Made by a program: the position numbers and the translations under genes. Of a DNA stretch of 64,000 nucleotides, positions 26,642 through 33,191 are shown piece after piece. Position 1 is the stretch's first letter. Each line of letters begins with the position of its first letter. Source of the stretch: JANPLN01 sp043757265 (GTDB taxonomy: Bacteria; Bdellovibrionota; Bdellovibrionia; Bdellovibrionales; JAGQZY01); NCBI GenBank assembly GCA_043757265.1, contig JAYUQP010000018.1, positions 1-64,000 of the forward strand, written 5' to 3'. A model generated the notes under the pieces. That model was not told the origin of the DNA and ran no database searches. It worked only from the letters and a program-made list of their open reading frames with translations.

Positions 26642-27429
26642 GGACACGTGGTAAAACTCCCAGGGCACGTTGGTGCGCTTATGCCTTCGTCTGTAGATCC
26701 GAGAATGGACCGCAATGCGCTCACTTCCATTGCAGAGTACGAGCTTTTATTTGTGTTTGTGCAAAAGGCATTGAGCTGAGGGGCATAACCGCATACCGTT
26801 GTAATTCGGGTCAGCGTGCCAGTGGAGATGGTTGAGCTGACCGCTGAAATACTCAAGATGGCATTGGCGATTCCTGTACCCACTTCACGTACGGCGTCGT
26901 CGGGAAAGTCAGTCACATCGCAATGATCAAACCCGGCATCAGCAACACCGTCGTTATTTGTATCAGCGTATCGACTTAAAACTGTGCCTACTTTTGTAAG
27001 GCTAGATAAACCCATCAGAATATTTTCATCCGCACTGCGAAGCGTGTGACTTCCAAAGGTGTTTAAAGTTGTTTCCGAAAAAACACAGTCCGTAATCTTG
27101 GCGTCTGTGCCACTAGGATAATTCCGCATAAAAAATAAAAATATAGATGGTGCCGTACTGATAGACCCCAGTTGAGTTAAAAGATTAACAAAGTTGAGTC
27201 CGCAGCGCCCCGAGTAGGCAGACGCATACACCAACGCCACATCACGTTGTGCAAGAAATGTAGCACCTAAGGAGTCTAAGAGTTGAATGGCGGTATTGTA
27301 GTTCCCACTATTCATAGAAAGCTTGGCCTGGTAATAAACAGCCGCGGGTGTGTTCGGCTGGGCTATATCGTCAAAAACGTTTTCGCTACAGCCGGCACAA
27401 AAAAATAAAAAAATGATCAGCTTCTTCAT
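26632..27429 (-). CDS. Lipoprotein with TPR-like start and calcium-loop motif
   Basis: The 265-residue product has a short signal peptide with lipobox C-A-G-C (Cys14). Residues about 28-60 look like one TPR-type helical hairpin (YYQAKLSMNSGNYNTAIQLL). Further on there is an Asp-rich loop DTNNDGVADAGFD like the calcium loops of thrombospondin type 3 repeats. The C-terminal part is rich in cysteine (VCGY, FCTN, TCPG, TCPCP). It is placed between two OmpP1-type barrel genes, 8 nt after one and overlapping the other, so it likely works with them as an accessory lipoprotein. No known family is assigned. Confidence 0.8.
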   Translation of the reverse strand: MKKLIIFLFFCAGCSENVFDDIAQPNTPAAVYYQAKLSMNSGNYNTAIQLLDSLGATFLAQRDVALVYASAYSGRCGLNFVNLLTQLGSISTAPSIFLFFMRNYPSGTDAKITDCVFSETTLNTFGSHTLRSADENILMGLSSLTKVGTVLSRYADTNNDGVADAGFDHCDVTDFPDDAVREVGTGIANAILSISAVSSTISTGTLTRITTVCGYAPQLNAFCTNTNKSSYSAMEVSALRSILGSTDEGISAPTCPGSFTTCPCP

Positions 27430-27437
27430 GCGTTCCC

Positions 27438-28487
27438 CTAAAATCTCAATACGCCTTTAAATGCGATCCGCTTATCTTCCTGTGGATTTAATTCGGTGCC
27501 GACCTCTTCGCCATAATAGGCCAATTGAATTTGCACAAACTGCGTATTCCATTCGAAGCCTGTGGTGAAGTAGCCGCGGTTGTAGCCACCACGAAAATAA
27601 AAGTGATCGGCCAAGTTGATCTCTAAACCAGCATGCAGTTTTTGCGTGGCATCGCCTTCTTCCAAAACATCGTCGTACTCAATGGTAAAAGTGCCGCGCG
27701 TGTATTTGCTCCAAATTGGAAAAACTGCAAGCGCTACATCTAAAGTCATTGGCACTTTGGTTGGCGTGCCGGTTGTAAGATAGTCACGCATGCCGCTACT
27801 CATGTTGAAAGACGTGTCGCCGATATCTTTCATCATTACGCTCAGTGTTGGTAGCCAGTCGGTCGGTGACGACAAACTTACACCGAGGTCTCCGCCAAAT
27901 CCCGCGCCTTGCACGGCTAAGGATTTCATGTCCAAGAAGTTTACCGAAGGATCCACCGTTCCAATGTATTGCACGCGGTCCACCCAACGGCCAGCAGCTC
28001 CCATTTTGATTACGCCACCATAAAAACTTTTGTTGAATCCAAATACACCCACCCAATCGTAGACATAATTGACATCAAGACGTTGAGTTGTACTGGAACG
28101 AATCGCCGTGACTTCTTCTTTGAGTAAAACTCCAAAACCATAATGGCGATCAACGTAAGAGGGAAAAAGTTGTGTGCGTACAAAGTAACGTTGATCCAAA
28201 TTCGTAGCAAGTTCACGATAGATCTCGGCGATATTCGAGGAATTAAAGGCCAAATCTTGCACAGTGTTTATACTTTTTTCGTTTGTAGTGATCTCAGGAT
28301 CGATGAGAGTTATGTAGGGAACGCGCAGTCGACCTAATCCGATAGGATTTAGCAACAATGACGTTTCATCGTTTACAACCGCAACCGAGGCTCCCCCCAT
28401 TCCCATCTGTCGAATACCTTGATAGAAATCAGCTTGAGCCTGCGACCACGTTAAACCTAAAATACTGAGAATTATCAAACACTTCAT
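27438..28487 (-). CDS. Outer-membrane protein, OmpP1/PorV-type (paralogue B)
   Basis: The 349-residue protein has a signal peptide ending near residue 19 (AQA) and the start motif GIRQMGMGGASVAVVNDETSLLLNPIGLGR. The remaining sequence is a predicted beta barrel with regular aromatic residues and ends in GVLRF, with the terminal Phe expected for Bam-dependent insertion. It is first in a three-gene run (barrel B, lipoprotein, barrel A). It is divergent from a lipoprotein gene at 28616 across a 128-nt promoter region. Substrate unknown. Confidence 0.83.
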   Translation of the reverse strand: MKCLIILSILGLTWSQAQADFYQGIRQMGMGGASVAVVNDETSLLLNPIGLGRLRVPYITLIDPEITTNEKSINTVQDLAFNSSNIAEIYRELATNLDQRYFVRTQLFPSYVDRHYGFGVLLKEEVTAIRSSTTQRLDVNYVYDWVGVFGFNKSFYGGVIKMGAAGRWVDRVQYIGTVDPSVNFLDMKSLAVQGAGFGGDLGVSLSSPTDWLPTLSVMMKDIGDTSFNMSSGMRDYLTTGTPTKVPMTLDVALAVFPIWSKYTRGTFTIEYDDVLEEGDATQKLHAGLEINLADHFYFRGGYNRGYFTTGFEWNTQFVQIQLAYYGEEVGTELNPQEDKRIAFKGVLRF

Positions 28488-28615
28488 GTCTCAATTTAGT
28501 ATCTCTTATGTTGCGATAAAAAGCGTTTCAGAGAGAGAAAATTAGACGTTGGATCAGTGTTCTTATTGCCGTTGTAGTACGATAAAGTTGTACACACTCT
28601 GAAGGAGCATTTCGA

Positions 28616-29281
28616 ATGAAAAAGTGGTTGTGCCTGTTAGCTGTTAGTTGTGTTTTTATTGGTTGCGAAGAAAAAGAAGACGACCAAATCTACTCAGCTC
28701 AAATCTGCCTCAACACGGCAACAGCAGGAACTGTTGATGATTGCCTGGCAAAAATTGACGGTGTCTCTTCGTCCAGGGCTTACGTACTGAGATGTTCAGC
28801 AGAATTTATTCGTGCCAATATCACGACCTCTAAAATTGTCGCTGCCATTACGAATATCGAAGCCAACGGAGCGGGCAATACAGTGGACCCGACCATTGAA
28901 TTCTACAATCAGTTTAGCTTTGCCTCGACCGCGTCTGCAGATGTGGCAGTGACCAACTGTACAGCCAGCGGCTCCGAAGGTTTAAAGCTTCTTGCACTCA
29001 CCGCAAAAACTGCCACGGTGATTAAATATGATGTGTTAAATGGAACTTTAGATTCGGTTACCATTGGGTTCCTCGTTCCATCAGCGGCCAATCCTGCAGA
29101 TTTGCAAGCCATTGGTACATCCGTTTTACTTATGCATCCCATTGCATGTGGTGAAGGTGGTTCCTTGAAAAATACCGAAGTTTGCGACAACATCAATGCG
29201 GCGATTTTGAGCTCCGGTGGTAACCCACAAGCTATTGGCGAAGCCTATTTGAATTCATTAAAAAATCCCAACAGCAATTGA
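28616..29281 (+). CDS. Cys-rich lipoprotein of unknown function
   Basis: The 221-residue product has a signal peptide with lipobox F-I-G-C (Cys17). The mature chain has about six cysteines (QIC, DDC, RC, NC, AC, VC), consistent with disulfides. The sequence is rich in Ala, Thr and Ser with the segment GNTVDPTIEFYNQ and has no known domain. GAAGGAG lies 9 nt before the ATG, a clear ribosome binding site. It is divergent from the barrel-lipoprotein-barrel operon and could share its regulation. It resembles the lipoprotein at 26632 in style (Cys pattern, helical pieces), but I see no firm homology. Confidence 0.8.
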   Translation: MKKWLCLLAVSCVFIGCEEKEDDQIYSAQICLNTATAGTVDDCLAKIDGVSSSRAYVLRCSAEFIRANITTSKIVAAITNIEANGAGNTVDPTIEFYNQFSFASTASADVAVTNCTASGSEGLKLLALTAKTATVIKYDVLNGTLDSVTIGFLVPSAANPADLQAIGTSVLLMHPIACGEGGSLKNTEVCDNINAAILSSGGNPQAIGEAYLNSLKNPNSN

Positions 29282-29405
29282 TGCACGAACGTGAATTCAA
29301 ACGTCAACCTGAGTGCGCACTTCGAAGAATTTTATTGCTGCAATTGTGACGGTACGAGTTCCTTCGCTGCGCTCAGGATGACTGATGGGTGATTGGCCAT
29401 TTAGG

Positions 29406-29438
29406 AAAAAAAGCCAAGGGTTTGACCTTGGCTTTTTT
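29406..29438. terminator. Bidirectional Rho-independent terminator
   Basis: AAAAAAAGCCAAGG, a 6-nt loop and CCTTGGCTTTTTT give a 7-bp G+C-containing stem flanked by A and T runs. It serves the convergent lipoprotein (ending 29281) and rpsD (ending 29474) genes. A sequence just before it (about 29360-29383, TTCCTTCGCTGCGCTCAGGA) has the style of dispersed repeats. Confidence 0.88.
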
Positions 29439-29473
29439 CGTTTTCTCTGAATTTTAAAATTAAACGCTGCCGT

Positions 29474-30106
29474 TTAAACGCTTCTGAGAGAGTAGTATTC
29501 CGCAAACAAATTCGCAGAGAATGGGAATGGGAAGAATTCCGTTCCAGGAATGGACTTCACTTTCGCTACATCTTTTCCTGCAACTTCAGATCTTTCGATG
29601 TAATCTGGAAGTTCGAGGCGCGGAGATTGTTTTGATTTTAAATAGCACTGGTGTTGATAAGAATCTTCTCTCAACGAAACCGTGTCATTCAATCTTACTA
29701 CTACCGAACCAACAGTCACCTTCTTGCCATTCACGAGAACATGACCATGGCTCACCATTTGACGGGCAGACATGATACTAGGAGCAAAACCGGCTCTAAA
29801 AACAAAATTATCAATCCGCAGCTCTAAACGACCCGCTAATTGACTAATCCAGTTTTTGTCGGCGCTACCTTTTTGCGCGTCACGGATAAAGCGACGCAGC
29901 TGTTTTTCGCGAAGCCCGTAGTGAAACATGACTTTTTGTTTCTCTTCGAGCTGAAGGGCGTAGTTCGAAAACTTTTTACGCTTGTTTCCATGCTGTCCAG
30001 GAGGATAAGGACGTCGTTCTAGGGCACCGGCTTTTCCAAGTCCGGGAAGTTCTACCCCAAGTCGTCTTTGAATTCTGAAACGAGCACGTCTTTTTTCTGA
30101 TGCCAT
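29474..30106 (-). CDS. rpsD: Small ribosomal subunit protein S4
   Basis: S4 binds 16S rRNA early in small-subunit assembly. The 210 residues fit the family: basic N-terminus, RRPYPPGQHG (32-41), and the S4 RNA-binding domain around LELRIDNFVFRAGFA, SARQMVSHGHVLVNGK. The N-terminus (MASEKRRARFRIQRRLG) lacks the zinc-binding cysteines of C+ forms. It stands alone rather than in the alpha operon with rpsM, rpsK and rpoA, so it may be a second copy; the window cannot show this. AAAGG is 5-9 nt before the ATG. A 200-nt leader with one hairpin lies upstream. Confidence 0.95.
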   Translation of the reverse strand: MASEKRRARFRIQRRLGVELPGLGKAGALERRPYPPGQHGNKRKKFSNYALQLEEKQKVMFHYGLREKQLRRFIRDAQKGSADKNWISQLAGRLELRIDNFVFRAGFAPSIMSARQMVSHGHVLVNGKKVTVGSVVVRLNDTVSLREDSYQHQCYLKSKQSPRLELPDYIERSEVAGKDVAKVKSIPGTEFFPFPFSANLFAEYYSLRSV

Positions 30107-30238
30107 TACATACCTTTCATTAACTGCAACCGGCTTAATTTCGGCGCAGATTTACGGAAGGGTCTGTATCCCATAAAAGCTGATAAAACGTCAACTCTTA
30201 GGCAGGCTATTTTAGAGGAAACCAAATACGGTAAGAAG

Positions 30239-30262
30239 CGCATGGAATCTGACCTCCATGCG
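30239..30262 (-). promoter_or_regulatory. Hairpin in the rpsD leader
   Basis: CGCATGGA and TCCATGCG form a perfect 8-bp stem with an 8-nt loop, about 130 nt upstream of rpsD. S4 often controls its own mRNA, so an autoregulatory leader is possible, but no known pseudoknot is recognised here. A 64-codon frame in the same leader is not convincing. Confidence 0.35.
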
Positions 30263-30323
30263 AGAAATCCGTAGCAGCAAAAAAACGCCATTTTCAACAA
30301 ATTAGAAGCTTTTAGCCTGTCAG

Positions 30324-30405
30324 ATCGCGTATATTACCGGAAAAGGTACTTGGTACCTTTTTTCAAGAAACGGTACCAAGTACCTTTTCCGGCAATATAC
30401 GCGAT
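30324..30405. repeat. Long inverted repeat with paired GGTACTTGGTACC elements
   Basis: Arms 30324-30357 and 30372-30405 are complementary at 33 of 34 positions with a 14-nt loop. Each arm ends, next to the loop, in the 13-nt palindrome GGTAC(TTG/CAA)GTACC. It lies between the third barrel gene (ending 30503) and the rpsD leader on the same strand, where it may stop the upstream transcript coming from 31648. Confidence 0.88.
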
Positions 30406-30502
30406 TTGAGCAGCTGAAAATTTCGATCGCCCTCGAAGCAAGGGCCATTCATCTGAAGTCCAGAGCCTCGTTTACAAACCAAACTTAGCTGCGGTCCACC
30501 TT

Positions 30503-31648
30503 TTAAAAATCGATACTGGCAGTGGCCATGTAAACTCGATCTTCCTTTTTCTGCGCGGATGTACCCACTTCGCGACCAAAAGTCGAAACATCAAGTTTAA
30601 AAACCCACATCTGACCGGTAAAGCCAGCAGTCCAATACATTTGGTTCATCCCCACTCGCCAGCCACCCTTCCACCAGGAGAACATTTCCCAGTTGAACTC
30701 GAGCCCGGCATGAAGACCCTTTTCGATGGTCCAATTGGGGTGCAAAATATCACGTACATCGATCGCCAGCTGCGTCGACCAGAGCCACCATTTTGGCATC
30801 TTGAACGCAGTTCCCACATCGATCACGCGATGAAGTTTTTCAGGGTCTCCGTTTTTATCATCAGAGTAGAGACCCAAGTTTGAAAAGTAACCGTAATCCA
30901 AAATATTTCGAATATTCATTCCCACTGAAGGCTGCAAGTAGCTAAAAAATCCCGAGCTGTATTCGGGAGCCTGCCAGAGCATTCCAAAATCAAAGTCCGC
31001 AGTCAGCCCTTCATTGCTATCTTCCGCCTCCAGTACTTTTCCGGTTTGGATATCAACAAGGTTCACAATCTTATCTAAGTGACCACGGTAAATAAGCTTT
31101 GCTGTCGCTCCAAGATCAAATCGGCCATACTGGATTTTTTTAACGTTCCAGGCGCGTGAGTATGCGAGCGTGGTGTCTTGAAAAGCCACTAAATTGACGG
31201 ACGGGCCCACACTCCGTTGTAAGCCCATTTCAACAGTGACGTCTGCCGGTATAAACGCCAATGACCATCGCGGAGTGGCCCAAATAAATCCCAAAGATGG
31301 AGCGCGCAATGAATAGTGTTCGCCGTATTTTGACTCGATAAGATCCGCAATTTCTTGCGTGGTCGCGTTTTCCGCTGCATCAAGATCGTCCATAAAATCT
31401 TTCACATCGGGATCTCCTCCCGCCTTGAGAAAAAAATTCATCTTGCGCTCAGTTTTGCGTGCACTTCCTGCTGGATTATAAAACAAAGCATTTTCGTCGT
31501 CTGCCACGGCGACGTGGGCGTTACCCATTCCCATCGCTCGCGTCGACATAAATTGTTGGTGAATTCCAAAATACAAAGCTTCTTGGGCCATTGATGTTCT
31601 AACGCCGAAATAAGTAATTGCGAATATGATAAAAATCCAACGAAACAT
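30503..31648 (-). CDS. Outer-membrane protein, OmpP1/PorV-type (paralogue C)
   Basis: The 381-residue protein has a signal peptide ending about residue 21 (SMA) and then STRAMGMGNAHVAVADDENALFYNPAGSAR, the fullest version of the N-terminal motif shared with the two barrels at 25.5 and 27.4 kb. Amphipathic strands fill the rest and the chain ends in ATASIDF with terminal Phe. The penultimate motif FGREVGTSAQKKEDRVYMA matches both paralogues. It stands alone, bounded on both sides by inverted repeats. Probably an outer-membrane channel or fatty-acid-type transporter; substrate unknown. Confidence 0.84.
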   Translation of the reverse strand: MFRWIFIIFAITYFGVRTSMAQEALYFGIHQQFMSTRAMGMGNAHVAVADDENALFYNPAGSARKTERKMNFFLKAGGDPDVKDFMDDLDAAENATTQEIADLIESKYGEHYSLRAPSLGFIWATPRWSLAFIPADVTVEMGLQRSVGPSVNLVAFQDTTLAYSRAWNVKKIQYGRFDLGATAKLIYRGHLDKIVNLVDIQTGKVLEAEDSNEGLTADFDFGMLWQAPEYSSGFFSYLQPSVGMNIRNILDYGYFSNLGLYSDDKNGDPEKLHRVIDVGTAFKMPKWWLWSTQLAIDVRDILHPNWTIEKGLHAGLEFNWEMFSWWKGGWRVGMNQMYWTAGFTGQMWVFKLDVSTFGREVGTSAQKKEDRVYMATASIDF

Positions 31649-31671
31649 CGCTCACGTCCTTGTGCTGTTTG

Positions 31672-31770
31672 AAAAGGTATCAAGTATTTAGAGGGCATGC
31701 GATGAATTACAAAACTATTCTAGACAGTTTTTTAATTCACCGCATCCCCTCTAGGTACTTGGTACCTTTT
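31672..31770. repeat. Inverted repeat in a divergent promoter region
   Basis: Arms of about 48 nt (from 31672 and ending 31770) match with a few mismatches around a short centre near 31720. The outer ends are AAAAGGTA(T/C)CAAGTA(T/C) and its complement; an exact GGTACTTGGTACC is at 31754-31766 and a decayed copy at 31676-31688. It fills the gap between two divergent genes. Confidence 0.82.
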
Positions 31771-31775
31771 AAGAG

Positions 31776-31781
31776 TATAAT
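31776..31781 (+). promoter_or_regulatory. TATAAT -10 element, candidate leaderless start
   Basis: A consensus TATAAT ends 6 nt before the ATG at 31788, and there is no Shine-Dalgarno sequence. Transcription starting about 7 nt after the -10 would begin at the ATG. The palindrome GGTACTTGGTACC occupies the -22 to -34 zone. Confidence 0.5.
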
Positions 31782-31787
31782 AGATTT

Positions 31788-32408
31788 ATGACGAAACAAC
31801 TTTTTCTTGTCGTACAACTAGGCATTTGTTTGTATTCAGCAGATCTAATCGCAAAGCCGCCGACTGACACCGTTTATGTAGCGCCTTCACCGAAAGAAGA
31901 AACTCCCGCGCCCCCGACGAAGGAAGTGGATTTACAACAATCAGGACTTGATCCTGATCAGCCCGTGAGCTCCCCTCCAAGCGCCCCGACCTATCATTTA
32001 GAACCGCGCCCGAGCGTGACTTTTGCACTCAGTCGCGGATACGAAGTTTCGGAAGAAGACCACAGCGGTTGGTTTGGATTTCATGCAGCTCCATGGATGA
32101 CGGCAACAACGCGATTTCAACTTGGCGTTGATTTGCATGAAGATATTGGGTGGATTCAAGCGGCCGCTCACTCGCTTCCAACGCGCAATCTATACCGGCT
32201 TTACTGGGGCGGTGGAGTCAGCTTAATTTTTGACAGTGATCGCCAATTGCGTCCGATTGTCGACTTAGACGTTTATCATTTGTTTTTAACTACAGGCTGG
32301 GAGTTTCAGCTGCTCGAAAGGCAAAATGCCCGCTTTGAATTGAGCTTTCATCAGGGGATTGAATCCGCTTATGGAAAAGCTCTGCTCGGTTATACTCTGC
32401 AATTCTAA
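31788..32408 (+). CDS. Small exported barrel-like protein with Pro-rich linker
   Basis: The 206-residue product has a signal peptide to about residue 23 (LIA or IAK), then a Pro/Glu/Thr-rich linker (about 24-75) and a beta-rich domain of about 130 residues that ends LLGYTLQF, with the terminal Phe usual for outer-membrane barrels. Eight or so strands would fit (WFGFHAAPWM, FQLGVDLHEDIGW, LYWGGGVSLIF, LFLTTGWEFQLL). The linker before the barrel could thread the periplasm. It has no Shine-Dalgarno sequence; a perfect TATAAT lies 6 nt before the ATG. No family is recognised. Confidence 0.8.
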   Translation: MTKQLFLVVQLGICLYSADLIAKPPTDTVYVAPSPKEETPAPPTKEVDLQQSGLDPDQPVSSPPSAPTYHLEPRPSVTFALSRGYEVSEEDHSGWFGFHAAPWMTATTRFQLGVDLHEDIGWIQAAAHSLPTRNLYRLYWGGGVSLIFDSDRQLRPIVDLDVYHLFLTTGWEFQLLERQNARFELSFHQGIESAYGKALLGYTLQF

Positions 32409-32524
32409 ATTAAGGTACGGCGAAAAAAACATCACGCCCTTTTCTTATTGTACACAAAATCTCCGGTCCGATTCAGGCTTTAAAAAGCTTTTAATTTTTC
32501 GCCGTGCTTACAAAACAAGCCCAT

Positions 32525-33112
32525 CTAAAGATGTGGAAGAATGGCCAAAACATTATTTTTTAACTCATCAAGAGTGCCATTGTTTTCGATGACAAAATCG
32601 GCCTGACGTACTTTCTCGCTCATCGAAAGCTGTGCAGAAATTCTTTGTACAGCTTCCTGTTCGCTCAACCCGTTACGTTTTATTAGACGCTGCTTTTGCG
32701 TTTGTGTGTCGCAGGTAACAACGATGATTTTATTAAAATTATTTTGCATATTCTTTTCGAACAACAAGGGCACATCGTAAAATGCTAGCCTTTGGCCTGC
32801 ATCGGCTAAAGTTTTCTTAATGGCGGCAACTTGCAAGCGCACAAAAGGGTGGACGATAGAGTCCAGTTTGAGGCGCAAATCTTTATTTGCAAAAATCTTC
32901 TGCCCTAAAATGACTCGATTTATATGCCCCTCTGGTGCAATAATATCCTGACCAAAGGTCTGTACTATTGTTTTGAAAACGGGACTCGACGGGACCAAAG
33001 CCTGGTGTGCAATCTGGTCCGCATCCACCACAGGGAGGCCCTGATTTTTTAAAATTTCGGCGACTGCTGATTTGCCAGTGGCGATGCCACCCGTTAGTCC
33101 AATCCATTTCAT
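32525..33112 (-). CDS. coaE: Dephospho-CoA kinase
   Basis: CoaE phosphorylates the 3'-hydroxyl of dephospho-CoA in the last step of coenzyme A synthesis. The 195-residue cytosolic protein has the P-loop GGIATGKS (8-15), the substrate-binding DADQIAHQ, and the lid segment RLIKRNGLSEQEAVQRI. Length is normal (about 200). I chose the ATG at 33112; a GTG two codons upstream is also in frame. No good Shine-Dalgarno sequence is seen. It is divergent from the Ser/Thr kinase gene, with about 80 nt between starts. Confidence 0.95.
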   Translation of the reverse strand: MKWIGLTGGIATGKSAVAEILKNQGLPVVDADQIAHQALVPSSPVFKTIVQTFGQDIIAPEGHINRVILGQKIFANKDLRLKLDSIVHPFVRLQVAAIKKTLADAGQRLAFYDVPLLFEKNMQNNFNKIIVVTCDTQTQKQRLIKRNGLSEQEAVQRISAQLSMSEKVRQADFVIENNGTLDELKNNVLAILPHL

Positions 33113-33191
33113 AATCACGTCATAATCATCGATAAAAACTCATATTTCTGGCGATTTGAGCCGATAGTGAAAGAGTAAAAGAGGACCGCAC

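Noticed and set aside
30106..30300. 64-codon frame upstream of rpsD.
   Set aside because: It shares one base with the rpsD start, lacks initiation signals and lies in a probable structured leader.
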